The position numbers and the translations under genes are program-made. A model generated the notes under the pieces. That model searched no databases. It had not been told where the DNA came from and was given only the letters and a program-made list of their open reading frames with translations. From an uncultured Mycoplasmataceae bacterium (lineage in GTDB: Bacteria; Bacillota_I; Bacilli_A; Mycoplasmatales; Mycoplasmoidaceae), in assembly GCA_947176435.1 (NCBI GenBank), contig CAMWQH010000001.1, forward strand, positions 1 through 29,649: a DNA stretch of 29,649 nt. Direction: 5' to 3'. This document shows positions 1-10,463 of this stretch, piece by piece (position 1 is the stretch's first letter; every line of letters begins with the position of its first letter).

Positions 1-3000
1 ATTAGAACAATATTTGTCCTTAAAAAAGATCAGTACGACTCTGAATCTAATGGACTAACAAAAGACATTAAAAATTTCTTAAAAATAAACATTAAATCAA
101 TAAAAGTCGTTAATAAATACATTGTCAAAAATGTAGATAATTTAACTTTTGAAAAATCATTAACTTCAGTTTTTAGCGAACCAATGGTTGATGATTTTTA
201 CATAGATGAAATTCCAAGTATCAAAAAATTTGAATCGTTTGCTATTGAATTTCTTCCTGGACAATTTGATGCTCGTGCAGAAGCTGCTAAACAATGTTTA
301 GTATTAATAAATAACAAATTAAACCCTGAAGTTAAATCAGCAAAAGTTTATTTAGTAAGTGGTAATGTGTCATCAACTGATTTAAATAAAATTAAATCGT
401 TCTTAATTAATCCTACAGATTCAAGAGAAACCGAAGTTTATTCAACTTCTTTTCCTACTCATAAAGAAAACAACACTAAAATTGAAACAATTGCTAAATT
501 TATTTCAATGGATAAAAAAGCATTATCTGAATTGCATTTATCATTAAGTCTTGCAATGTCTATCGAAGACCTAATGATGATTCAAGATTATTTTAAAAAA
601 GTAAAACGTAATCCTACATTAACAGAGATTAAAGTAATTGACACATATTGATCTGACCATTGTAGACATACTACCTTTGAAACAAAAATTAATAAAATTG
701 ATTTTGAAAAATCTGAATATGATGATTTGTTTAAATCTACATATAAAACATATTTAGATACTCGCAAAAAAGTTTATGGTGCAAAAGCTAAGACTAGAAA
801 AATTTGTTTAATGGATTTAGCTACTATTGCAGTTAAAAATTTAAAGAAATCTGGTGCATTAAGAAATTTGGATGAATCTGATGAAATAAATGCATGTTCA
901 ATTAACATTAATGTAAAAACAAAAAAAGGTGTAGAAAAATACATCTTGATGTTTAAAAACGAGACACATAATCACCCAACAGAAATCGAACCATTTGGTG
1001 GTGCCTCTACTTGTTTAGGCGGGGCAATCAGAGATCCTTTGTCTGGAAGAACATATGTTTATCAAGCCATGAGAGTTACAGGATCAGCAGATCCTACAAC
1101 CCAATTAGCTAAGAAACTTCCTGGTAAATTACCACAACGTACAATTACTATTAATGCAGCTAATGGATACAGCTCATATGGTAATCAGATTGGTTTAGCA
1201 ACTGGACAAGTAGATGAAATCTACCATCCTGGTTTTGTTGCTAAGCGTTTAGAAACTGGAGCTGTTGTAGCAGCTGCTCCTAAATCAAATATAGTTAGAC
1301 GCAAACCTAAAGTTGGTGATGTAATTATCTTATTAGGTGGAAGAACAGGAAAAGATGGTATTGGTGGTGCAACCGGTTCTTCTAAACAACATCAAAAAAC
1401 TTCTATGAATGAATGCGGTGCAGAAGTTCAAAAAGGCAACCCAGTAGAGGAAAGAAAAATTCAAAGATTGTTTAGAAACCCTGAGGCTTCTAAATTAATT
1501 GTTAAATGTAACGACTTTGGCGCTGGAGGTGTAAGTGTTGCTATTGGTGAACTTTGTGATGGATTAGAAATTGATTTAAACAAAGTTACAAAAAAATATG
1601 CTGGACTTAATGGTACAGAATTAGCAATTAGTGAATCACAAGAAAGAATGGCCGTTGTTGTAAGCAACAAAAATGCTAAAAAATTTATTGAATTAGCAGA
1701 CAAAGAAAATCTTGAAGCTACTATTGTTGCAAAAGTTACAAGTAATAATCGTTTAAAAATGAAATGAAACAACGATTGAATAGTTGATATCTCTCGTGAT
1801 TTTTTAAATACAAATGGTTTTACTCAATCCACTAACGTTGTTTTTAATAAACCTAATAAATTAGTTCAACCAAAAATATCTAGTTTAAAGGAAGCATGAT
1901 TGGAAATGTTAACTGATTTAAATTGTTGTTCAAAATTAGGTTTGCTTCAAAAATTTGACTCTACAATTGGTACTAACACAGTGTTAATGCCTTTAGGCGG
2001 ATTCAAACAATTAACACCGGCCGAAGGTATGGCTGCTAAAATTCCTTTATTTGGAAAAGAAACTAATACATGTTCTTTAATGGCTTATGGTTTTAATCCT
2101 TTCTTAGGTGATTTTAGTCCGTTCCATATGGCTTATTATTCAGTAATTGAATCAGTTTCAAAAATAGTTGCTATGGGTGGAGACTATAAAAATGTTTACT
2201 TAAGTTTCCAAGAATATTTTAGAAAACTTGGTAAAGATCCTAAAAGATGAGGATTGCCATTTGCTGCATTACTAGGTGCATTTAAAGCGCAAGAAGATTT
2301 AAAATTAGGTGCAATTGGTGGTAAAGACTCAATGTCAGGAAGTTATGAAAATTTAGATGTCCCTAATACTTTAATTTCTTTTGCTGTTTGTGTTGATGAA
2401 GCAAACAATATTATTTCTCCGGAATTCAAAAAAATAGATTCATCAATTGCTTATGTATATCCATTAAAGAAAAAAGACGGAACGCTAGATACTAAGTCAT
2501 TGATTAATACTTTTAGTCAATTAACAAAGTTAATTAAATCAAAGAAAATTATTTCAGCTTATTCATTAAAACAAAAAGGTATTGCTGAAGGTATTTCTAA
2601 AATGTGTTTAGGAAACTGAATTGGTGCTTCTATCAATGGTTTAAAAGATAATGAATTATTTCAAACGAACTATGGATCATTTATCTTAGAAATTCCTTCC
2701 AATATAAATGTAAATAATGAATTAAAATGTTTAAACTTTAAGGTTATTGGTAAAACAACTCAAAAATCACAAATTAAAGTTAATAAATTAACATTAAGTC
2801 TAGATGAAGTATTAAAAACAACAATTTCAAAATTAGAAGATATTTTCCCTTCAACTGTTGAAACTAAATCTAATTCGAATTTAAATATCAGACCTTATAA
2901 ATTTACTAAACATTCAATGTTTAGTAAGGTAGTTAAAAAACCTACTGTTGTAATTCCGGTATTCCCAGGAACTAACTGTGAATATGATAGTCAATTTGCT

Positions 3001-3741
3001 TTTGAAAAAGCTGGAGCTATTGTTAAACAAGTTTTAATTAGAAACAAAGATCAAAAATCTTTATTAGCTTCTATTAATGAATTAGCTAAAACTATCGATA
3101 AATCTCACATTATTTTTTTACCTGGAGGTTTCTCTGCAGGGGATGAACCAGATGGTTCTGCTAAATTTATAGTTAATGTTTTCCATAATGAAAAAGTTAA
3201 GAAAGCTACTATGGATTTAATTAAACGTAAGGGTTTAATTTTAGGTATCTGTAACGGTTTTCAAGCATTAATCAAATTAGGTCTTGTTCCATATGGAAAA
3301 ATTATTGATATGAATGAATCAATGCCAACTTTAACATTTAATAAAATTAGGCACCATATGTCTAGATTAATTAGAACAAAAGTTGTTTCTAATAAGTCTC
3401 CTTGAATGGCTGGTTTAGTTCCTGGGGATATTAGAACTAACGCTATTTCTCATGGTGAAGGTAACTTTGTTGCAAGTCATGAATTAATTCAAGAATTAAT
3501 TAACAACGGTCAAGTTGTTACACAATACGTTGATGAACAAGGCAACCCAACAATGAAAATGCCATTCAACCCTAACGGTTCTATGATGGCTATTGAAGCA
3601 ATCACAAATGCTGATGGTAGAATTATGGGTAAAATGGGTCACTCAGAAAGAATTGGTGAAAACTTATATCGTAATGTTCCTGGTGAATATGACCAAAAAA
3701 TCTTTGAGAGTGGAGTAAAATATTTTAGTAGAGGTAAATAA
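1..3741 (+). CDS. purL: Phosphoribosylformylglycinamidine synthase, large fused PurL-PurQ form (5' end outside window)
   Basis: The enzyme makes FGAM from FGAR, ATP and glutamine, step 4 of de novo purine synthesis, in the cytosol. The frame is open from base 1 to TAA at 3739-3741 (1246 codons seen) if TGA is Trp (649, 1765, 1897, 2248, 2617 and 3403). Visible landmarks are YWSDHCRHTTF near residue 217, ETHNHPTEIEPFGG near 321 and GGKDSMSG near 768 in the synthase part. The C-terminal class I glutaminase domain starts near 977 and has the nucleophile Cys1084 (LGICNGFQ) and the His1214/Glu1216 pair (GHSERIGENL). This is the long single-chain type, not the split PurS/PurL/PurQ set usual in Bacillus-type Firmicutes. 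The start lies upstream of the window. The stop overlaps purE by one base, so the two are co-transcribed and probably translationally coupled. Confidence 0.96.
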
Positions 3742-4190
3742 TGAGAGTCGCAATAATCTATGGATCTAAATCAGATGATCAAGTAATGGCTAATGCTATT
3801 AATTTATTAAAAGAATTTGGTGTAAGTTATGAAAGTTATATTCTATCAGCTCACCGTGTTCCTGAAAAATTAACTAAAACAATTAAAGATGTTGAAAACA
3901 AAGGTTGTGAAATCATTATTGCTGGTGCTGGTTTAGCTGCTCATTTACCAGGAGTAATTGCTAGCCAAACTTTATTACCAGTTATAGGTGTTCCTATCAA
4001 TGCACAATTAGGTGGATTAGATGCTTTATTTTCAATTGTTCAAATGCCTAAATCAATTCCTGTTGCAACAGTAGGAATCAACAATAGTTACAATGCCGCA
4101 ATGCTAGCAGTTCAAATGTTAGCCATTAAAGATTCTAAATTAAAAACTAAATTAAACAAATTTAGAATTGACATGAAGAAAAAATTTTAG
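3741..4190 (+). CDS. purE: N5-carboxyaminoimidazole ribonucleotide mutase, PurE class I
   Basis: PurE converts N5-CAIR to CAIR in de novo purine synthesis. The 149-aa product has the usual single-domain length and the family motifs: the N-terminal IIYGSKSD phosphate loop, SAHRVPE with the catalytic-region His, and GAGLAAHLPG followed by SIVQMPKSIPVAT. Its ATG overlaps the purL stop (TAATG), and a purine-rich AGAGGT lies just upstream as ribosome binding site. Class I PurE normally needs PurK to make N5-CAIR; no purK is in the window, so it must lie elsewhere, or CO2-driven carboxylation is used. A hairpin with a T run follows directly and ends the operon. Confidence 0.95.
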   Translation: MRVAIIYGSKSDDQVMANAINLLKEFGVSYESYILSAHRVPEKLTKTIKDVENKGCEIIIAGAGLAAHLPGVIASQTLLPVIGVPINAQLGGLDALFSIVQMPKSIPVATVGINNSYNAAMLAVQMLAIKDSKLKTKLNKFRIDMKKKF

Positions 4191-4218
4191 AAAAAAGCAA
4201 GATTACTCTTGCTTTTTT
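4191..4218. terminator. Bidirectional intrinsic terminator between purE and the first protease gene
   Basis: The arms 4191-4201 (AAAAAAGCAAG) and 4208-4218 (CTTGCTTTTTT) pair perfectly around a 6-nt loop. The A run on one side and T run on the other give a U tract in both directions. It starts one base after the purE stop and ends one base before the stop of the convergent protease gene, so it can serve both. Confidence 0.85.
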
Positions 4219-4219
4219 A

Positions 4220-5230
4220 TTAACCTAATATTGATGCAGCTGCTGCGAAAAAGTCAGGATATTCTGTAGATCCGCCAGGAATCGAGAATAATGCAAAAGT
4301 TTTTTGGAACTCACTAGATTCTTCATATCCTGAACCACCTCAATATATACCTACTACTTCATAGTCTTCATTAATAACCATAGAACCTGAAGCACCACCG
4401 CCCATATATGTTAATGATTTTCATTCAGTAGTTCATTGATTTTGATAGGTTAAATAAGTTGGTGAAATGATATTAAGTGCTCGTTCTTCAAGTTTATCAA
4501 GATAATCAATTTCCTCACAAAAATAAGTATAGTCACAATCAGAACCAGGAGAAGAATCTGCTCACGGAAATCCTGCCATATACACTTTTGATTTAGAAGA
4601 CAAAGCCTGCTCATTAACATTTACAATGTTAGCACCTTTTAAATAATGACTATTAATATAGTCAATTTGGTCTTTAAAAGTTGAATTAGAACCCACATTA
4701 TAATATGCATTTGTTAAATCTACTTTAAAAGCACAAATATCCATATAAGCTGGTAAAGAAATATCACCAATTTGTACTTCACCAAAAGAAATAAAGGCAG
4801 GGGTTAAAGTAGTGAAAACATTGGAAGTTGTACTCTCATTAATTGCATAATCATAATAAAAATCAATTTTCTTATAACTATATTGGTCATACAGATTAGA
4901 AGCAAAACCTAACTTATGGGTTGTGTTTGATCGATTAAGAATTTCTTTAATTACTTCATAGACATGATAATTAGTAATAATCTCGTATGTATAATCATTA
5001 TCACTATACCTTTTATAAAATCAAGCAGTACCAAATGATGCGTATGCTTGACCTTGGTCTGTTATAGCATATGCACCAATTGACATTTCACGTTCACTAA
5101 TATATTTAAAATGATCATCATTAATAGGAACATAAGTACTAATTTGAATTGTGCAACTTGTTAAATTAAAACATGATGGTATTGTAATTGCAGCAAACAA
5201 TAAAAAAGGTTTAAAAAATTTCTTTTTCAT
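4220..5230 (-). CDS. Lipoprotein serine protease of the mycoplasma DUF31 (MIP-like) type
   Basis: A predicted 336-aa surface lipoprotein. The N terminus has a lysine-rich start, a hydrophobic segment and a lipobox ending LTSC (Cys26; Cys20 is an alternative). The rest resembles the trypsin-fold DUF31 peptidases of mycoplasmas, the family that includes the immunoglobulin-cleaving protease MIP. A catalytic triad can be proposed: His89 in ITNYHV, Asp164 in MDICAFKVD and Ser281 in GGGASGSMV. The order and setting match the second protease next door, with similar spacing (75 and 117 residues here). In-frame TGA codons (for example at 4559 and 5018) are Trp. A TATAAT box lies 14 bases before the ATG and no Shine-Dalgarno sequence is visible. 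The substrate is unknown, and no Ig-binding partner (MIB) is seen in this window. Confidence 0.82.
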
Positions 5231-5244
5231 AATATTTTTTAATT

Positions 5245-5250
5245 ATTATA
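5245..5250 (-). promoter_or_regulatory. -10 box of the first protease gene, near-leaderless
   Basis: TATAAT on the minus strand lies 14 bases upstream of the ATG at 5230, in the 42-bp gap after the second protease gene. The expected transcription start would leave about 8 nt of leader, and no Shine-Dalgarno sequence is present. Confidence 0.55.
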
Positions 5251-5272
5251 TATTTACATTTTTTAAAAAAAA

Positions 5273-6931
5273 TTAACTAATTTGTTGATCAACTATTTGG
5301 AAGAAATCGTATGTTCCATATGTTGAATTATTTAATCTAAATAGTGCAAACTTTGGATAAAAAACATAAGAAGTTGATGTATCAGTTGTGCCTCCTCAGT
5401 ATATACCAACAGTTTGAAAATCTTCATTGATAACCATTGAACCAGAAGATCCACCTCCCAAAGCAAACGTTTCTTTTTCTGTCATTATACATTGATCTTG
5501 AAAAGTGTAATATGAAGAGTTAGAAAATACGTTTAAAGTTTCTCCTTCCAATTGCTCAACTTTGGTTTTTACTTGAGTTAAATATGTATATTGTCTCTGA
5601 TCTTCATATTGTTGAGAATTAGCTCATGGATAACCTGCAATATAAACATCATCATTATCTCCAGGAGAACCAAAATTGACAATTTGTTCTCCTTTTCCAT
5701 AATGGCTATTTATATAATCTAATTCATTTTTTAATTCATTAGTACCTTTAGTATATCCCTTAATAGATGCAAGATTTTCTCTATCATACAAATTTTGAAG
5801 GTCAACTTTAATTGCACACATATCCATGTATAAATCTTTTGTTCCTCCAGAACCATAATATGTCCCCAAATTTATGTTTATTGGATTTAACATTTGTTCA
5901 GTGAAATTAGTAACTACTTCAACATAATCAAAATAGTCACTTGAATATGGATTAGAAGAATCAGGGTTACCAAGAACCGCTAACATATGAAACTTTGTTG
6001 AAGTATTATATTCATCCATAATATTTTTAATTCCAACTCAAACGTGATAATTAGTGATGAATTCATAGCAGTGGTCACTATCTGTTAGTCTTTTATAAAA
6101 TCACATTGTTCCCGAAGATGCTGCACTTAATTTTGGAATACCAGAAGAAGCGTTAAGTCCAATAGCACTTACAGATAAAGTTCTTTGAGCAATGTAATCA
6201 TAATAATCTGAAGAAGACAATTTACCATCATTTATAGTATCTATACAAAAAGTTAAAAAAGAAGAAACAGTGGAATCATTTTTTGCAGTTGCACATAATT
6301 TAAATTCGTATGTGCCATAAGTTCCAATCTTGCTTCATTGAATTTTGTTACCAACAATTGCAACCTTCCCTAATGTTTCATCGTCTTTTATAGATCATTC
6401 AACATTTTGATCACATTCTTGTGGATAAACAGAAGCACTTAATGTTCAATCTAGTGTATGTATTTCTTCATCTTTATCGCAATAAATAGTAGTATTTTTG
6501 TTGTAGTTTATTGCAACATATTCTTGATCAACTGCACCTGATATTGTGTTAATTCAAAATTTTCTTGTGCTAGAAATAGATTGATCTTTTTGGGAACTCG
6601 CATGTAATCCAAAAGAATAAATACCTTCTGTACCTATTGGTTGTCAGGTTATTTTATTGTTGATAATTTGAACTTTATTAGTTTCATCGTTTATGATTGA
6701 TCAATCTATACCTTGGTCTGTAGCTAATGGGTAAATGGTTGCATTTAGAAGTCAACCAATAGTGTAATATTCATCTTTATTTGAATATATTGTATCTTTA
6801 CCGTAGTAATTTATTGAAAGATATTCTTGTTTATATTCAACAACAGAATTAGAGCAATTTGATAATAATGAAGTTGGGACAAATGTACAAGCGACTACCA
6901 ATAAAGTTTTAAACATTTTTTTTAATTTCAT
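5273..6931 (-). CDS. Lipoprotein serine protease, DUF31 type, with two N-terminal Ig-like repeats
   Basis: A predicted 552-aa surface lipoprotein. The signal sequence ends in a lipobox LSNC (Cys26). Two homologous repeats follow, about residues 37-127 and 138-230. Each has a (Y)xxINY start, a TIY(S/C)(N/D)KDE block, a (A/S)(T/S)(I/V)YP block and WSI(I/K)(N/D)DET, with the character of bacterial Ig-like (Big) domains. The protease part begins near 240 with a proposed triad of His296 (FITNYHV), Asp370 (MDMCAIKVD) and Ser496 (GGGSSGSMV). The C-terminal third is clearly paralogous to the downstream protease. The start at 6931 is chosen because GAGGAA lies at 6937-6942. The repeats may extend the protease away from the membrane or bind a host ligand; this is inference. 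In-frame TGA codons, for example at 5624, are Trp. Confidence 0.83.
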
Positions 6932-6942
6932 ATTTATTCCTC

Positions 6943-6974
6943 AAAAAAAGATATCGGTAAAAACCGATATCTTT
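6943..6974 (-). terminator. Intrinsic terminator of tuf
   Basis: A 12-bp perfect stem (6947-6958 with 6963-6974) and a 4-nt loop, followed on the minus strand by seven T residues. It lies 25 bp after the tuf stop and directly before the ribosome binding site of the Ig-repeat protease. Confidence 0.85.
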
Positions 6975-6980
6975 ATTATA
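6975..6980 (-). promoter_or_regulatory. Possible -10 box for the Ig-repeat protease, overlapping the tuf terminator region
   Basis: TATAAT on the minus strand abuts the outer end of the tuf terminator stem. A start about 7 nt downstream (near 6968) would fall inside the first arm of the stem, so transcripts from this promoter could not form the full terminator and would run into GAGGAA (6937-6942) and the ATG at 6931. No convincing -35 box is seen. Confidence 0.4.
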
Positions 6981-6998
6981 GATTTTTAATAAAAGAAA

Positions 6999-8183
6999 TT
7001 AAGCAATAATTTCAATTACGTTTCCAGCACCTACAGTTCTACCACCTTCACGAACTGAGAATTTAGAACCTTTTTCAACTGCGATTGGAGCAATTAATTC
7101 AACTGTTAATTCAGCATTATCACCAGGCATTACCATTTCTACACCTTCTTTTAGAGTAATAGAACCTGTAACGTCAGTAGTTCTGAAATAGAATTGAGGT
7201 CTGTATCCGTTGAAGAATGGAGTGTGACGACCACCTTCTTCTTTCTTTAAAGCATATACTTGAGCTTTAAATTTAGTATGAGGAGTAATTGAACCAGGTT
7301 TAGCTAATACTTGTCCACGTTCAACATCAGTCTTATCAACACCTCTTAATAAGATACCAGCATTATCACCAGCCATAGCTGAGTCTAATTGTTTTCTAAA
7401 CATTTCAATACCAGTAACAACTGATTTCTTTGTAGGTCTTAAACCAACAATTTCAACTTCTTCGTTCATGTTTACTTGTCCTCTTTCAACACGACCTGTA
7501 ACTACTGTACCACGACCAGTAATTGTGAAGATATCTTCGATTGGTAATAAGAATGGTTTATCAACATCTCTTTCTGGAGTTGGGATTCATTTATCAACAG
7601 CATCCATTAATTCTTGGATCTTTTGTTCTCATTCAGGTTTTCCTTGAAGAGCCATTAAAGCTGATCCACGAATAACCGGAGTGTTGTCTCCATCAAATCC
7701 GTAAGAAGTCAATAAATCACGAATTTCCATTTCTACTAATTCTTGAATTTCTGGGTCAGTAACCATATCACACTTGTTAATGAATACAACAATACGAGGG
7801 ACACCTACTTGTCTTGCTAATAGGATGTGTTCACGAGTTTGAGGCATTGCACCATCAGATGCAGCAACAACTAGGATACCACCATCCATTTGAGCAGCAC
7901 CAGTAATCATGTTCTTAACATAGTCGGCGTGTCCTGGACAATCTACGTGTGCATAGTGACGAGTCTTTGTTTGGTATTCAACGTGTGCAGTGTTAATAGT
8001 AATACCACGAGCTTTTTCTTCTGGAGCACTATCAATTTGTGCATAGTCTCTAGCTTCAGCTAAGTTTTGCTTTGCTAAATATGTACAGATAGCAGCTGTT
8101 AAAGTTGTTTTTCCGTGGTCAATGTGTCCGATAGTACCAATATTAACGTGTGGTTTACTTCTATCAAATTTTGCTTTTGCCAT
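6999..8183 (-). CDS. tuf: Translation elongation factor EF-Tu
   Basis: The GTPase that delivers aminoacyl-tRNA to the ribosome. The 394-aa product has the normal length. The G domain shows GHIDHGKT (residues 19-26), RGITINTAHVEY in switch I, DCPGH, and NKCD for guanine binding; domains 2 and 3 are complete to the C terminus. One in-frame TGA at 7626-7628 is Trp (GKPEWEQK). The start is set by the conserved MAKAKFDRSKPHVNIGTIGH and by AGGAGA at 8191-8196. The gene stands alone, without fusA or rpsL next to it. It has its own promoter and terminator. Confidence 0.99.
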
Positions 8184-8219
8184 ATTTTTTTCTCCTATAT
8201 ATATTTAATATGTTAGTTT

Positions 8220-8248
8220 ATTATACAAAATATTACAAATAATAAATA
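8220..8248 (-). promoter_or_regulatory. tuf promoter
   Basis: Minus-strand TATAAT at 8220-8225 and a 17-nt spacer to a weak -35 hexamer TATTTA at 8243-8248. The predicted leader is about 30 nt and contains AGGAGA. The rnpB promoter in this window has the same -35 hexamer and spacing. Confidence 0.6.
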
Positions 8249-8271
8249 AATATTTAGTTAGTTTTTAATTT

Positions 8272-8277
8272 TATAAT
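8272..8277 (+). promoter_or_regulatory. -10 box of the HIT-family gene, leaderless type
   Basis: TATAAT ends 9 bases before the ATG at 8287. The usual 6-7 base distance to the transcription start puts the mRNA 5' end only 2-3 nt before the start codon. No Shine-Dalgarno sequence is present. Confidence 0.5.
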
Positions 8278-8286
8278 CAAATCATT

Positions 8287-8691
8287 ATGAGTTGTATATT
8301 TTGTGACATAGTTTCTAAAAAGATTCCAGCATATGTAATTGCTGAAAATGATAATGCATTGGCTTTTCTTGACATTAACCCAATAAGTGATGGGCACACA
8401 GTAATCATTAGCAAGAAACATTATGCTAATTTAAGAGAATGTCCTGAAGAAGTTCTATCTGACATGATTAAATTAACTAAGATAGTGACTAATAAAATAG
8501 ACGATTCAAAGTTGAAACCTTGAGGATTTAATTATTTATCTAACGATCAAAAAATAGCAGGTCAGGAAATTATGCATATTCATTTTCATGTAATTCCAAA
8601 ATATGGAAAAAATGAAGGATTTACTTTTAAAATCGGCACTCACTATGTAGATGAAGTTAAAAAAATCTACACTATATTAAATAAAAAATAA
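8287..8691 (+). CDS. HIT-family nucleotide-binding protein (Hint/HinT-like hydrolase)
   Basis: A 134-aa protein of the histidine-triad superfamily, which hydrolyses nucleoside phosphoramidates or adenylated compounds. It opens with CIFCDI, typical of the Hint branch, has the DINPISDGHTVIISKKH strand region and ends with the active-site triad HIHFHVIP near residue 97. A TGA at 8521-8523 is Trp. Its stop is only two bases from the stop of the convergent rarA gene; the A/T-rich palindrome across the two stops may work as a weak shared terminator. Confidence 0.93.
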
Positions 8692-8693
8692 TT

Positions 8694-9926
8694 TTATTTT
8701 TTCAGCTCTTCTCAATACTTCTCTAGTTTTTGTTCATTAATAGAATATTTAGAAGGTTTGTAATATTTCTTGTTTCGTAATTCTTTAGGTAAATAATCTT
8801 GTTTAACTCAAGCGTTTTCGAAATCATGCGGATATTTATATCCTGTTCTTCCTAATTTGCTTGCAGATTTATATGATTGATCTTTTATATGGTTTGGAAC
8901 CGAATATGCTTTGCCACTTTGAACATCTTGTAATGCCGACATAATTGCCATATATGCAGAATTTGATTTTTGAGATAAGCAAATTTCAATAACAATTGTT
9001 GCAAAAATTTGTTTACATTCAGGAAATCCAACTTCTTTTGCAGCATGTACAGCATTTACAACTCTAGAGCATAGTTGCGGGTTGGCCATACCAACATCTT
9101 CATAACAACATGCAATGATTCTTCTACAGATTGATTCGATGTCTCCGGCTTGTAATAATCTTGCCAAATAATAAATTGCAGCGTCTGGATCACTACCTCT
9201 CATTGATTTGTGAAATGCAGATTGAAGATCATAATATTCATCGCCATAATCCGCTGCTACAACGTATGATTGTTGCATAACTTCTTTAAGAAGTTTATCT
9301 GTAATTTTTTTATCTTTATATAAGAAGTTTAATACATCAATTATGTTAATTGCGCTTCGAACGTCTCCGTTTGTTTGAATACATATTTTTTTAAGTATTT
9401 CATCAGGCAAAGTGATATCCAATTTATATCTTTTAAAAGTCTTTTTGAGACCATTAAATGTCTCATCAACTGAAACTGGTTGTAATTCTAAAATTTGACA
9501 TCTACTTCTAATTGCGGGGTTAATAACAAAATATGGATTTTCTGTTGTCGAAGCAAACATATAAATTGTTCCATTTTCTAAATATGGCAATAAGATGTCT
9601 TGCTTATCTTTGTTTAATCTGTGAATTTCTTCAAGAATTACAACATATCATCCTTTTGACGCTTTTGCTGTTTCAATTATTTGAATTAGTTTTTCTTTTT
9701 TATCAATAGATGCATTAAATACTTGATAAGGGACGCCTAAATCGTTTACTAATGCGTAACTTATTGAAGATTTACCAATTCCTGGATAACCATAAAGAAT
9801 TAAAGAGTAAAGCGTTTTATTCTTAACCATTTGAGTTATCAATGAATCTTTATTTAGCAAATGAGTTTGACCAATTACTTGATCAATGGATTTTGGTCTT
9901 AATATGTTAGATAGTAATTCTCTCAT
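8694..9926 (-). CDS. rarA: AAA+ ATPase of the RarA/MgsA family (replication-associated recombination protein)
   Basis: RarA acts at stalled replication forks and on single-stranded DNA. The 410-aa product is nearly full length for the family. It shows Walker A GYPGIGKSS near residue 46, Walker B VVILEEIHRL, sensor 1 ASTTENP, the arginine-rich INPAIRSRCQILEL, and the conserved C-terminal blocks SMRGSDPDAAIYYLARLL and RTGYKYPHDF. TGA codons at 8808 and 9645 are Trp. Walker B reads EEIHR where the family usually has DE(I/V)HR, a conservative change at the magnesium-coordinating position. It follows rnmV by 6 bp and probably shares its transcript. No Shine-Dalgarno sequence is visible. Confidence 0.93.
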
Positions 9927-9932
9927 GATAGT

Positions 9933-10463
9933 TTATTTTAGTATTTTCTTTAGTTCACTGAACTTAATATTCATCATATTAAGTCTTTTAAAAAGTTGCT
10001 TATTATTACATTCAGAAATTCCAAAGTGATCTGTAACAGTTTTTCTTTTTTGTTTTGTATTTAAGTCAAGCTTTTGGTATTGTTCTATTGTTAGACAGTT
10101 GTTTGCCTTCTTAAAAGATTTTAGATTTTTAAATGCATCTAAGATTTGTTTGTCTGATGCTTCAGCTACTCCGGGTTTTTTAGTTCCCTTTGGTCTTTTG
10201 ATAAAAGCTTGCTCAAATGAATCTAATTCATTTTGAAGTTTTTTTCTTATTTTTTCTCCTGGACCATCTGGATCCAAAAATAAAACAATATCATTTGTTT
10301 TTGATGTTTTTTTTATCAAGTTTATTGTTTTTAAAGACAATCTAGAACCATTCGTTTCGATTGTCCTTACATTAAATAATTGTTTTAATCGTTGTGTGTC
10401 GGTTTTGCCTTCAACAACAACTATTTGTTTAATTGTTGGCTTACTTTTTACCTTTTGGTTCAT
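9933..10463 (-). CDS. rnmV: Ribonuclease M5 (5S rRNA maturation nuclease)
   Basis: RNase M5 trims the 5S rRNA precursor. The 176-aa protein starts with a Toprim domain: VVVEGKTD with the catalytic-region Glu, then LFLDPDGPGEKIRKK with the paired acidic residues, then the family-typical FIKRPKGTKKPGVAEAS. The C terminus resembles the M5 RNA-binding extension. The start at 10463 gives MNQKVKSKPTIKQIVVVEGKTD and overlaps the end of prs by 23 nt. An upstream ATG at 10514 is also in frame, but lies deeper inside prs and would add 17 residues not expected in the family. The overlap points to translational coupling with prs. Confidence 0.93.
   Translation of the reverse strand: MNQKVKSKPTIKQIVVVEGKTDTQRLKQLFNVRTIETNGSRLSLKTINLIKKTSKTNDIVLFLDPDGPGEKIRKKLQNELDSFEQAFIKRPKGTKKPGVAEASDKQILDAFKNLKSFKKANNCLTIEQYQKLDLNTKQKRKTVTDHFGISECNNKQLFKRLNMMNIKFSELKKILK

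Noticed and set aside
1461..1772. 103-aa frame on the minus strand inside purL
   Set aside because: It is the antisense shadow of a highly conserved PurL region and has no ribosome binding site or recognisable motif.
8683..8702. A/T palindrome across the HIT and rarA stops as terminator
   Set aside because: The stem is only A-T pairs with a 2-nt loop, too weak to list as a feature, though it may help convergent termination.
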